DNA of 64,000 nt. It comes from CAVQBJ01 sp963724405 (GTDB lineage: Bacteria > Actinomycetota > Thermoleophilia > Solirubrobacterales > Solirubrobacteraceae). Under the pieces are notes generated by a model that was not told the DNA's origin, did no database searches, and saw only the letters and a program-made list of their open reading frames with translations. The first letter of the stretch is position 1, and each line of letters begins with the position of its first letter. The translations under genes and the position numbers were made by a program. Below, piece by piece: positions 26,788 to 34,321 of the stretch. The stretch is from contig CAVRUQ010000015.1 of the NCBI GenBank assembly GCA_963724405.1, positions 310,001 to 374,000 of the forward strand. The letters run 5' to 3'.

Positions 26788-28251
26788 CTACCCCGCCGCT
26801 GGCTCGAGCAATCCCGCGCCCAGCAGCTCCCGCACCACCGCGAGCGTCTCGGCCGTCCGAGCGCGCCCCGCTGCGCCACGCCCCACGCCGACGTCGGCCA
26901 GGGCCTGCGCCACCGTCCGCCGCCCGTCCAGCCGATAGACGAACTCGAGCGCGTGCGCGGTCACGTCGACGCGCACACCGAGACCGTCGGCCTGGCGGAT
27001 GCTCGCGCGCCGCAGGCGATAGCCGCTCCCGTCGTGCTCGAGGCGCTGCTCCACGCGCTGCCCCGCCGGGATCGCCGGCGCCAGGTTCACCAGCGCGTCG
27101 TCGTGGTCGCACCCGGCGAGGACTTCGAGGTTGACCAGCGCGCGCCCGACCTGCGCGCCGCTCGCGACTCCGGCGACGCCCTCGCCCGCCTCGAGCGCCG
27201 ACCGGGACAGGCCGGCCCGACCGCCGCGCACGCGACGGCGCACGTACAGCACCCCGAAGCTGATCCGGTCGAATCCCTCGCGCGCGTAATGGCTCAGCCA
27301 GCGCCCCATCACCCGGTCGTGGATCGCCGGGGTCAGGGTGCGCATCGGCGGCCGGTTCCAGACCACCGCGTAGCGCACCGGGTCGGCCTCCTCGAGGCGC
27401 ACCAGCAGCACGTCGGCGCCGCGCGGCGCCAGCCAGCGCATCGGCGTGCGTCGCCAGTCCTCGTCGGCGCTGTGGCCCCAGCAGCACATCAGCTGCGCGC
27501 AGCCGCCTGGGGCGAGGTGCGCGGCGGCCCCCGCCGCGACCGTGCGCAGCGGGTCCTCCCCGGAGCGGTCGCCGTCGCGGAACGTGAACTCGCTGTCCGG
27601 TGAGACGACGTAGGGCGCGACGCAGATGATGCGGTCGAAGCGCTCGCCGGCCACCGCCTCATACCACGATCCCTGGCACCACCGCACGCCGTCGACATCG
27701 CTCAGCTGCTGGCCGATCGCGGCCAGCCGCAACGCGCGCGGATTGATGTCGGCACCGACCGCGCTGCCACCAGCGCGGGCGGCGAGCAGGGCGTGGATCC
27801 CGGACCCCGTGCCGAGGTCGAGCAGGCGTTGTCCGGGCCCGAGCGGCACGGAGAGACGCCGACCGACGTCGGCGGCGTGGGTCACCCCGTCGACGTGGTC
27901 GCGGCGCTGACCTCGACGGGGAAGGTCGCCGACGACGAACACGTCACCGCGCCCGCCGATCGACAGCCGCGAGCGCCAGCCGCGCGGGCGTCGCTGCAGC
28001 AGCCCGGCCCGCGCCAGCAACTCCGGCCTCGCCGGCGCCAGCGCCCGCGCCGCCGCGCGATCGTCGAGCTCCGCGCCGTAGGCGAACAGGTCGAGCAGAC
28101 CGGCCACGCGCCCGCCGGGCCCGGGCCGGCGAGTGGCGGCCGGGACCGCCTCCGGTCGGGTGAAGGAGGACCGCACCGTCCGGGCGGTCCCGGCGCACTC
28201 CTGATAGCCGGTCTCGATGAGCGCCGCGCGCAGCGCGCGCAGCGTGGTCAA
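26788..28251 (-). CDS. PrmC-like class I methyltransferase paired with a leader peptide (locus A)
   Basis: A 487-residue protein starting at TTG 28251. The N-terminal ~130 residues (LRAALIETGYQE, LLDLFAYG, GDVFVVGD) precede a Rossmann methyltransferase with the SAM loop LLDLGTGSGIHALLAA, acidic ADINPRAL and the active-site strand ICVAPYVVSPDSEFTF. This sits where PrmC/HemK enzymes have NPPY, so NP is replaced by VA. The region after residue 300 is peculiar to this family and ends in a winged-helix-like segment (YRLDGRRTVAQALADVG). It is a close paralogue of the enzyme at 61587. In both places small leader peptides precede it, here by 32 bp, so modification of the peptide is the natural inference. 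Methylation chemistry and target are unproven. Confidence 0.85.
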   Translation of the reverse strand: MTTLRALRAALIETGYQECAGTARTVRSSFTRPEAVPAATRRPGPGGRVAGLLDLFAYGAELDDRAAARALAPARPELLARAGLLQRRPRGWRSRLSIGGRGDVFVVGDLPRRGQRRDHVDGVTHAADVGRRLSVPLGPGQRLLDLGTGSGIHALLAARAGGSAVGADINPRALRLAAIGQQLSDVDGVRWCQGSWYEAVAGERFDRIICVAPYVVSPDSEFTFRDGDRSGEDPLRTVAAGAAAHLAPGGCAQLMCCWGHSADEDWRRTPMRWLAPRGADVLLVRLEEADPVRYAVVWNRPPMRTLTPAIHDRVMGRWLSHYAREGFDRISFGVLYVRRRVRGGRAGLSRSALEAGEGVAGVASGAQVGRALVNLEVLAGCDHDDALVNLAPAIPAGQRVEQRLEHDGSGYRLRRASIRQADGLGVRVDVTAHALEFVYRLDGRRTVAQALADVGVGRGAAGRARTAETLAVVRELLGAGLLEPAAG

Positions 28252-28283
28252 GTCGACAGGGATGGCGTCCCCGCCGGTCCGAG

Positions 28284-28439
28284 TCAGTCCTGTGACTCGC
28301 CCTTGATGCCGTCGAGCTTCAGGAACATGTCGACGGCCGCGCCGCCGCTGACGTCCTGCTCGGCCTCCTCGGGGGCAAGATCCTCCACCGCGTCGGTGGG
28401 GAGCACCGGCTCGTCGTGCTGCTGAGGCTCATCAGACAT
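28284..28439 (-). CDS. Candidate RiPP-like precursor peptide A
   Basis: A 51-residue acidic peptide starting at ATG 28439 with GGAGG 9 bp upstream. The leader has EPQQHDEPVLP then DAVEDLAPEEAEQDVSGG, ending in a double-glycine site near residue 33. The putative core is about 18 residues with MFLKLDG. Leader and core layout match three peptides at 60823-61546, although the loci are 32 kb apart. It lies 32 bp upstream of the methyltransferase and 78 bp downstream of a promoter shared in sequence with locus B. No Cys is present, so lanthionine or disulfide chemistry is excluded; Lys, Asp, Glu and Gln are the likely modifiable residues. A precursor role is inference from family structure. Confidence 0.8.
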   Translation of the reverse strand: MSDEPQQHDEPVLPTDAVEDLAPEEAEQDVSGGAAVDMFLKLDGIKGESQD

Positions 28440-28516
28440 GGTCGTCCTCCTGCTGGTGTGTTGTGCATGGCGATCCTCACTAAAGGCGCCATGAGCCTGT
28501 GAATTGGAATACGGCG

Positions 28517-28576
28517 ACGATACCTGGCGGGCGCCGCCGCGTGGCCGGATCGTAGGGTTGCCCGCCCGACCCTAGG
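28517..28576 (-). promoter_or_regulatory. Conserved promoter/operator of precursor A
   Basis: On the minus strand TAGGGT (28574-28569), exactly 10 bp, then ACCCTACGATCCG, and a TATCGT box (28522-28517) 30 bp further on. The same three elements with the same spacing precede the peptides at 60823 and 61171. No consensus -35 is present, which suggests activator-dependent transcription. Confidence 0.7.
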
Positions 28577-28582
28577 GGAGCG

Positions 28583-29053
28583 TCAGAAGATGCTGTTGAT
28601 GACGTCCTCGCCGAGGCCGATGCCCGCGCCCATCTCCATCGCGCGGCCGAAGCCGCTGTTGAGAAAGCCGCCGAACATGCCGCCACCGCCGCCACCGCCG
28701 AAGCCACCCGGCCCCTGCTGGTACATCGGTTGCGGGGGAGCCTGTTGGTACACCGGTTGCGGGGGCGCCTGGTATGTCGGTTGGGGAGGCGCAGGCGGAG
28801 GGGCGGCGGCGGCCGCCTGCGCCTGGCTGGTCGCCCAGCCGTGGATGGCCTGCAGCAGCGCCGTCACCTGCATCTGCTCGTCCTTGATGTCGAGCGCGAT
28901 CTGCTTGAGGTCGAGCAGCCACTCGCGGGCGTTCTGATCTCCCCCCTGCGCGGCCGCCTGTAGCTTCGTGGCGAACTCCTGCACGGTGTTCGCCACGTCC
29001 TGGAACTCCGTCTGCAGCTGGTTGTACTCCTGGTCGATCGTCGCGGTATCCAT
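28583..29053 (-). CDS. Helical protein with Pro/Gln linker and Gly-rich tail
   Basis: A 156-residue protein of unknown function. I chose ATG 29053 (MDTATIDQEYN), because the frame extends upstream into tRNA-Ser. Residues 1-85 are predicted helical and polar, possibly a coiled coil. Residues about 90-125 are low complexity with repeated QPxYQ and PPQP units, then a run of glycines. The last ~25 residues (GFGRAMEMGAGIGLGEDVIN) look like a short amphipathic or membrane-associated glycine-zipper. It lies upstream of precursor A on the same strand, but the conserved promoter at 28517-28576 lies between them, so it is probably a separate transcript. Confidence 0.65.
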   Translation of the reverse strand: MDTATIDQEYNQLQTEFQDVANTVQEFATKLQAAAQGGDQNAREWLLDLKQIALDIKDEQMQVTALLQAIHGWATSQAQAAAAAPPPAPPQPTYQAPPQPVYQQAPPQPMYQQGPGGFGGGGGGGMFGGFLNSGFGRAMEMGAGIGLGEDVINSIF

Positions 29054-29143
29054 CGACGGATCTTCGCAGCCGGACCGGGTGGGTGGGTGCAGAACGGCCC
29101 TGGCCCCGATTTGTCGAGGCCAGGGTCCGGACGACAAGACTGG

Positions 29144-29234
29144 CGGAGGGGGAGGGATTCGAACCCTCGTCGGAGGAGTAATCCCCCGAAACGGTTTTCG
29201 AGACCGCCGCATTCAACCGCTCTGCCACCCCTCC
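29144..29234 (-). tRNA. tRNA-Ser (anticodon CGA)
   Basis: A 91-nt class II tRNA on the minus strand: acceptor GGAGGGG with CCCCTCC, D-arm GGCAGAGCGG, anticodon loop CTCGAAA giving CGA (serine, UCG codon), a long variable arm and a TTCGAATCCC T-loop. No CCA is encoded. Confidence 0.95.
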
Positions 29235-29274
29235 AAAGGGCAACGAACGAGACGAGAAGGCTAGATGATCGGGC

Positions 29275-29314
29275 CTCCGCGAGGCGGAGTGCCGGACCGA
29301 TGTCGGTCCGGCAC
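29275..29314 (-). terminator. Double hairpin downstream of tadA
   Basis: Two adjacent stems: CTCCGC-GAG-GCGGAG (29275-29289) and a perfect 12-bp repeat GTGCCGGACCGA / TCGGTCCGGCAC (29289-29314). They sit 15 bp after the tadA stop and before tRNA-Ser on the same strand. Confidence 0.65.
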
Positions 29315-29328
29315 CGAGTGCCCCGGAC

Positions 29329-29793
29329 TCATCGCCGCGACGCGAAGAACTCGCTCAGCAGCGCCCCGCAGTCCTCCGCGAGCAGACCGCCCGCCACCTC
29401 GGGACGATGGTTCAGGCGGGGCTCCGAGAGCACGTCGAGGACGCTTCCGGCCGCGCCGGCCTTCGGGTCGCCCGCGCCGTAGACGATGCGGGGGATGCGC
29501 GACAGGACGATCGCGCCCGCGCACATTGCGCACGGCTCGAGCGTGACATACAGCACGGCGTCGAGCACGCGCCAGCTCCCGACCGCCTGCGATGCCTCGC
29601 GCAGCGCGATCACCTCGGCGTGCCCGGTCGGATCCTGACGCAGCTCGCGCTCGTTGTGAGCCGCGGCGATGACCTCGCCGTCGCGCACCACGACCGCACC
29701 GATCGGCACGTCGTCGTGTTCTTTCGCACGTTCGGCCTCGCGTAACGCGAGGCGCATGAAGTATTCATCGCGGGGAAAGAAGCGTTCACTCAT
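29329..29793 (-). CDS. tadA: tRNA-specific adenosine deaminase TadA
   Basis: A 154-residue zinc deaminase that converts A34 to inosine in tRNA-Arg(ACG). The zinc site is complete: HAE (His58, Glu60 as proton shuttle) and PCAMC (Cys88, Cys91). The segment VPIGAVVV and the helical N-terminus agree with the TadA family, as does the length. A related guanine or cytosine deaminase function is less likely because the C-terminal part (AGAIVLSRIPRIVYGA) is TadA-like. It is a single gene next to tRNA-Ser. Confidence 0.92.
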   Translation of the reverse strand: MSERFFPRDEYFMRLALREAERAKEHDDVPIGAVVVRDGEVIAAAHNERELRQDPTGHAEVIALREASQAVGSWRVLDAVLYVTLEPCAMCAGAIVLSRIPRIVYGAGDPKAGAAGSVLDVLSEPRLNHRPEVAGGLLAEDCGALLSEFFASRR

Positions 29794-29880
29794 ACTGTTT
29801 GAAGCACGCGGGGTGTAGCCGACTGGCCCGGGCCTTCATCATGAACCACGCGCACGATCTCCCCGGCCCGCACGCGTACG

Positions 29881-31458
29881 ATGACCCCCGTCCCGTCCCA
29901 TAGACCCCGCCACGCCCTTGCCCTACTCGGCAGCGTGCTGGCGACGGCGGCGGCGGCGGTAGCGATCGCGCCGCCGGCGAGCGCCGCGGCGGCGCCGTAC
30001 GTCCCCGGCCAGGTCGTCGTGCAGTACGCGCCGCACACGCCCGTGCTCGTGCGAGCCCGGATCGCGCGCGCGGCCGGTGCCACCGCGCTCGCCGTGCCGG
30101 CCCCCTCGACGCGCATCCTCACGCTGCCCCGGGGTGCGAGCGTGCCGGCCGCGATCGCGCGCCTGCTCCGCCACCGCGGAGTCGCCTGGGCGGTTCCCGA
30201 CTACATCGCCCACGCCGTCGGCCTGACGGCGGCGACGACCACGACGACGACTGGCGCCGCGACGTCGAGCGCGGCGCTCACCACGACCACGAGCGGCGCG
30301 GCGACGTCGAGCGCGGCGCTCCCCACGACCACGCGTGCGACGGCGAGCACCACGACGACGACCACGACGACCGGCGGTCCGGCGCTGCCTCCGCCGTTCG
30401 ATCCGAACGACACCGGCATCGACGGAGCCCCCGGCGGCTGGGCGGCGGTCCAGTGGGACTTCTCGGGCCCGTTCGGCGTCGGCGCCGAGCAGGCCTGGGG
30501 GAACCTGATCGCCGACGGAGCGCCCGGCGGGCAGGGGGTGACCGTCGCCGTGCTCGACACCGGGATCGCGTACAAGAACTGGGGGCGGTTCCGCGAGTCA
30601 CCGGACCTCACGGCGACGCGGTTCGCGCGCGGCTATGACTTCATCAGCCCCGGCTCCTACCCGGTGGACCACAACGGCCACGGCACGCACGTCGCGAGCA
30701 CGATCGCCGAGTCGACGGACAACGGCTACGGGCTCACCGGCATTGCCTACGGCGCGACGCTGATGTCGGTGCGCGTCCTCGACACGAGCGGCGAGGGCGA
30801 CGCGGCCGTCATCGCCCAGGGGGTTCGGTTCGCCGTCAACCACGGCGCCCAGGTGATCAACATGAGCCTGGAGTTCGACACCGGCGTCACCGCCTCCGAC
30901 ATCCCGGAGCTCATCTCGGCGATCCGCTACGCCCACCGGCGCGGGGTCGTCGTCATCGCGGCGGCCGGCAACGAGGGCACCCGCACGATCGCCTACCCGG
31001 CACGAGCACCGTTCGTGATCGCCGTCGGAGCGACCACGCAGCACGGCTGCCTCGCCGACTACTCCAACAACGGACCGCAGCTGACGCTCGTCGCGCCCGG
31101 CGGCGGCGCGGATGCCGGCCTCCCGGACGACCCGAACTGTCGTCCCGGCGACGCGCCCGGCGGGGACATCTACCAGATTACGTTCCTCGGCCCCAACCCG
31201 CGCAAGTTCGGGATCCCACCCGGCTACGACGGCACCTCGATGGCTGCGCCGCACGTGTCCGCCACCGCCGCGCTCGTGATCGCGAGCAAGGTGCTCGGTG
31301 CGCATCCCTCACCCGACGCGATCCTCAACCGGCTGAAGGCCACCGCCACGGTGCTCGGCGGTCCCGGCGACCAGGCGCGCTACGGCGCCGGGCTCGTCAA
31401 CGCGGCCGCCGCGACGGACCCCGGCGGCCCGGGCGCCGTCGCGGCGCGAGCTCGCTGA
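29881..31458 (+). CDS. Secreted subtilisin-like serine protease (S8)
   Basis: A 525-residue exported protease. Residues 1-37 are a signal peptide; 40-115 form an inhibitor-I9-like propeptide (YVPGQVVVQYAP, then VAWAVPDY). A Thr/Ser/Ala-rich linker of about 50 residues (118-166) follows, coded by repetitive ACGACC triplets. The catalytic domain has Asp226 (VAVLDTGIA), His267 (NGHGTHVAS), the oxyanion Asn364 (AAAGNEG) and Ser453 (DGTSMAAPHVSA), so it should be active. There is no C-terminal anchor. The linker between propeptide and catalytic domain is unusual; the substrate is unknown, likely extracellular protein. Confidence 0.92.
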   Translation: MTPVPSHRPRHALALLGSVLATAAAAVAIAPPASAAAAPYVPGQVVVQYAPHTPVLVRARIARAAGATALAVPAPSTRILTLPRGASVPAAIARLLRHRGVAWAVPDYIAHAVGLTAATTTTTTGAATSSAALTTTTSGAATSSAALPTTTRATASTTTTTTTTGGPALPPPFDPNDTGIDGAPGGWAAVQWDFSGPFGVGAEQAWGNLIADGAPGGQGVTVAVLDTGIAYKNWGRFRESPDLTATRFARGYDFISPGSYPVDHNGHGTHVASTIAESTDNGYGLTGIAYGATLMSVRVLDTSGEGDAAVIAQGVRFAVNHGAQVINMSLEFDTGVTASDIPELISAIRYAHRRGVVVIAAAGNEGTRTIAYPARAPFVIAVGATTQHGCLADYSNNGPQLTLVAPGGGADAGLPDDPNCRPGDAPGGDIYQITFLGPNPRKFGIPPGYDGTSMAAPHVSATAALVIASKVLGAHPSPDAILNRLKATATVLGGPGDQARYGAGLVNAAAATDPGGPGAVAARAR

Positions 31459-31484
31459 GCCGGACCGGGCGGGGCGCCGAACCC

Positions 31485-31931
31485 CTAACCGGTGCGGATG
31501 ATGAGCACGGAGCAGGGGGCGTGATGGGAGACCTTGTTCGGCACCGAACCGAGCAGGAATCGTTCGGCCCCGGTCAGGCCCTTGTTGCCGATCACGACCA
31601 GGTCGGCGCCGCGCTCCTCGGCGACGTCGAGGATCGCGTCGGCCGGATCGCCCTGGCGAGGGTAGACGTTCACGCCCGCGACCCCGGCCTCACGCGCGAG
31701 CGAGGCCGCGGCGCCGAGCGTGAGGTCGACCTCCTCGCGTCCCTTGATCGCCCAGCGCGGGTCGGGCGAAGCGCCGACCCGCTCCACGGGCAGACGGTCG
31801 ACGGTCGCGGGCTCGTAGACGCTGACTATGTCGAGCGTCGCCCCCGACGTCGCGGCGAGCGCGGCCGCCTGGCGGACCGCCTCGGTGGCCGTGTCCGAAC
31901 CGTCGGTGCCCACCACGATCGAGCTGAACAT
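31485..31931 (-). CDS. Universal stress protein (UspA family)
   Basis: A 148-residue single-domain Usp. It starts SSIVVGTDGSDTA, with the family Asp, and carries the ATP-binding signature G-x2-G-x9-G-S/T near the end (VVIGNKGLTGAERFLLGSV). It is therefore predicted to bind ATP rather than be of the non-binding type. It is cytoplasmic, typically induced by starvation or oxidative stress. It is monocistronic and convergent with the protease. Confidence 0.92.
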   Translation of the reverse strand: MFSSIVVGTDGSDTATEAVRQAAALAATSGATLDIVSVYEPATVDRLPVERVGASPDPRWAIKGREEVDLTLGAAASLAREAGVAGVNVYPRQGDPADAILDVAEERGADLVVIGNKGLTGAERFLLGSVPNKVSHHAPCSVLIIRTG

Positions 31932-32077
31932 GTGCTGCTTCTCGCCTCCATGCGCCGGTGTCGGTGCGAGCCGCGCGGATGCCGATGTTATCCCGGCCGG
32001 CTCGCCGCCGAGACGCGGGTCACGCGACGTTCACCCGCGCTCGCCGGCCGGCCGGCCGCCGTAACGTTCAGCCTACG

Positions 32078-32854
32078 ATGATCGACCTGCACTGTCACGT
32101 CCTGCCCGGCATCGACGACGGGCCACGGACCCTCGACGACTCGATCGCGCTCGCGCGCGTGGCGGCTGCGGGCGGGGTGCGGACGATCGTCGCGACCCCG
32201 CACGTGAGCTGGGACTACCCGAACGACGCCGGCGCGATCGCGTCGCTCGTCGACGCGGTGAACGCGCGCCTGGCGGCCGAGCGGATCGAGCTGACCGTCG
32301 TGCGCGGCGCCGAGCTCGCCTTCACCCGCATCGCCGACATCCCGGACCGTGAGCTCGGCGGGCTCGCCCTCGGCGGCAACCGCTGGCTGCTCGTCGAGCC
32401 GCCGTTCACGCCGTCGGTCGTCGGGCTGGAGAACGTGATCGCCGGCCTGCGCGCCCGCGGGCACGAGGTGGTGCTCGCCCACCCCGAGCGGTGTCCGGCC
32501 TTCCACCGCGACCTCGAGGCACTCACCCGACTGAGCGCGTCGGGGGTCGTGTGCTCGATCACCGCCGGCTCACTCGTCGGGCGCTTCGGGCGCGAGGTGC
32601 GGCGCTTCGCGCTGGCGCTCGTGGAGGCGGGGCTCGTACAGAACGTCGCCTCCGACGCGCACGACGCCACGCGTCGGCCCCCGGGCCTCGCCGCCGAGCT
32701 CGAGCAGGCGGGCCTCGGCGGGCTGCGGGCGTGGACAACCGAGGCGGTGCCGCGGGCGATTCTCGCCGGCGAGGCACTGCCGCCCCGTCCGCCCGAGGCG
32801 GAGATCCGCCCGGCGCGATCAACGCGGGCGCAACGCTGGCTGCGCCGTCGCTGA
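32078..32854 (+). CDS. CpsB/YwqE-type PHP-fold phosphatase
   Basis: A 258-residue metal-dependent phosphatase starting at ATG 32078, which places the HxH motif (MIDLHCHVLPGIDDG) at the N-terminus as in the family. Further PHP-fold metal ligands are ATPHVSWDY, GAELAF, LAHPERCP and the C-terminal ASDAHD. CpsB/CapC-type proteins dephosphorylate the Tyr-rich tail of bacterial tyrosine kinases that control polysaccharide export. No kinase or capsule gene is in this window, so the partner is unknown. A non-coding repeat region follows. Confidence 0.88.
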   Translation: MIDLHCHVLPGIDDGPRTLDDSIALARVAAAGGVRTIVATPHVSWDYPNDAGAIASLVDAVNARLAAERIELTVVRGAELAFTRIADIPDRELGGLALGGNRWLLVEPPFTPSVVGLENVIAGLRARGHEVVLAHPERCPAFHRDLEALTRLSASGVVCSITAGSLVGRFGREVRRFALALVEAGLVQNVASDAHDATRRPPGLAAELEQAGLGGLRAWTTEAVPRAILAGEALPPRPPEAEIRPARSTRAQRWLRRR

Positions 32855-32861
32855 CGGGGTC

Positions 32862-32992
32862 GCGGGGTCGAACCGGACTCGCGGGGTCGAACCGGACTCG
32901 CGCGGGCGGTCGAACCGGGCTCGCGCGGGCGGTCGAACCGGGCACGCGCGGGTTGAACCGGGCTCGCGCGGGCGGTCGAACCGGGCACGCGG
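32862..32992 (+). repeat. Six imperfect tandem repeats of 19-23 bp
   Basis: Six copies of a unit with core GGTCGAACCGGGCTCGCG follow the CpsB-like gene directly. Copies 1-2 have GGACTCG, later copies GGGCTCG or GGGCACG, with a GCGGGCG insertion. There are no spacers of constant length, so it is not a CRISPR array. Confidence 0.8.
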
Positions 32993-33409
32993 GCCGAAGT
33001 TTGGTCGAGGCGCGTATCCGGTTTGCTCCGGTTGCCTCCAGGCGCCGTGCGCCGGGCTCGGCGTGTCGGCCGGCCCCGCGCCGATTCGGCCCCTGACCGC
33101 GCCAAGGGCCCGGCGAGACCGACTTTTCTTCAGACTATCTGTAGAAAAGTCAGTCACCCCCGCCGACAAGCACGCCAAGCTCGAGTCCGACACCGGGCGA
33201 CCTGAGCTAACCGGATACGCACCTTGGTCGATCTTGTTTGCTGGAGGAAGAAGATCGATCAAACTTCCGCTCGGCCGACGGTCTGCGCGCCAGGCGCCGT
33301 CGCCGCTCGGCCCGGGGTGAGGCGGCGCGGCGCCGGCCCGCTCGGAGCGGCGCGGGCTCGTACACGCGGCTTCGTCGTCGCGACGCCGACCGCGGCAAGC
33401 ATGCCGGCC
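32993..33409. other. Non-coding island with several inverted repeats
   Basis: Together with the tandem repeat this is about 550 bp with no credible gene. GCGTATCCGGTT (33012-33023) and AACCGGATACGC (33209-33220) form a perfect 12-bp inverted pair 185 bp apart. TTGGTCGATCTT (33224-33235) and AAGATCGATCAA (33251-33262) form an 11/12 inverted repeat. A 31-bp palindrome lies between them. The 33121-33265 part is clearly lower in GC than its surroundings. Confidence 0.6.
33121..33151. repeat. 31-bp near-perfect palindrome
   Basis: GACTTTTCTTCAGA and TCTGTAGAAAAGTC are 14-bp arms with one mismatch around a CTA centre. The AT-rich arms stand out from the GC-rich context. It could be a protein-binding site, a transposon-end remnant or an RNA hairpin; nothing nearby decides between these. 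Confidence 0.7.
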
Positions 33410-33496
33410 CTACGCGAGCTTGACGATCGCGACGATCATGCCGATGACGACGAACACGACGATCGCCACCTGCGTCCAGAGCCACACCGGGTTCAT
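33410..33496 (-). CDS. Predicted 28-residue membrane peptide
   Basis: A tiny frame on the minus strand starting at ATG 33496: MNPVWLWTQVAIVVFVVIGM then a hydrophobic continuation ending KLA. Almost the whole peptide is one transmembrane helix with Trp residues at the N-terminal interface and Lys at the C-terminal end, as in genuine single-span micropeptides. I see no strong ribosome site. The hydrophobic composition is much better organised than chance frames here, but expression is unproven. Function unknown. Confidence 0.45.
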   Translation of the reverse strand: MNPVWLWTQVAIVVFVVIGMIVAIVKLA

Positions 33497-33562
33497 TGCG
33501 AACGCAGACTACGACAGCGACGATCGACCACCGCCGCGGTGGGCGCGACATAATCCGCGGCC

Positions 33563-34321
33563 ATGGACCAGGCCGCCGAGCTCGTTCGCTTCTACGACGA
33601 GTCATATTCGCGCGAGGGCGCCGACGCGCAGCTGTACGCTCGCTGGCGCGCGTTGAGCGCCGTTGGGAAGGCCGACCATGTCGTCGTGCTGTGCGAGCGC
33701 ACCGGCCGATCCCCGCGCACGATCGTCGAGGTCGGCTGCGGGGACGGGGCGCTGCTGTGCGAGCTCCAGCGGCGCGGGTTCGGCGAGCGCCACAGCGGTT
33801 ACGAGATCACCGACGCAGCCGTGGCGATCGCGCGCCAGCGCCCGCAACTGCACGAGGTGTCGCGCTACGACGGCGAGCACCTGCCGGTGGCCGACCGGAC
33901 CTACGACCTCGGCATCCTGTCGCACGTGCTCGAGCACGTGCCCGACCCCGCCGCGCTGCTGCGCGAGGTGGGGCGCACCTGCCGGGCGGTCGTCGTCGAG
34001 GTGCCGCTCGAGGCCAACCTCTCGGCGCGGCGCGCCTCCAAGCGGGTGGGTGCGGCCGAGGTCGGGCACCTGCACCGGTTCGATCGCGCCGGCGTGGCCG
34101 ACGTTGTGGAGCGGGCCGGGCTGCGGATCGCCGCGCGGCTGGACGACCCCCTACCGCTCTCCGTCCACCGCTTCTTCGCCCACACGCCGGCTGCCCGGGC
34201 CCAGGCGACCGTGAAATGGGGCGTCCGGGCCGGAACGGCCGCGTGCGCGCCTCCGCTCGCCCGGCGGCTGTTCACCGTGCACCATGCGTGCCTGTGCGTG
34301 GCGCCGGGCGTCAGCGACTGA
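33563..34321 (+). CDS. SAM-dependent methyltransferase (class I, Methyltransf_11-like)
   Basis: A 252-residue soluble methyltransferase. Motif I is IVEVGCGDGALL (about residues 54-65), motif II has GYEITDAAV, and the post-core segment is DLGILSHVLEHVPDPAALL. The distal half has HLHRFDRAGV and a basic Arg/Ala-rich tail. It resembles the ubiquinone/menaquinone- or glycan-methylating group, but no substrate can be named. It overlaps the 3' end of the convergent TetR gene by 11 bp. Confidence 0.85.
   Translation: MDQAAELVRFYDESYSREGADAQLYARWRALSAVGKADHVVVLCERTGRSPRTIVEVGCGDGALLCELQRRGFGERHSGYEITDAAVAIARQRPQLHEVSRYDGEHLPVADRTYDLGILSHVLEHVPDPAALLREVGRTCRAVVVEVPLEANLSARRASKRVGAAEVGHLHRFDRAGVADVVERAGLRIAARLDDPLPLSVHRFFAHTPAARAQATVKWGVRAGTAACAPPLARRLFTVHHACLCVAPGVSD

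Noticed and set aside
31958..32077. Upstream extension of the CpsB-like gene
   Set aside because: The extension is basic and unconserved in pattern; the family begins at the HxH motif right after ATG 32078.
32862..32992. Tandem repeat considered as a CRISPR array
   Set aside because: Repeats are contiguous with unequal lengths and no unique spacers; no cas gene is near.
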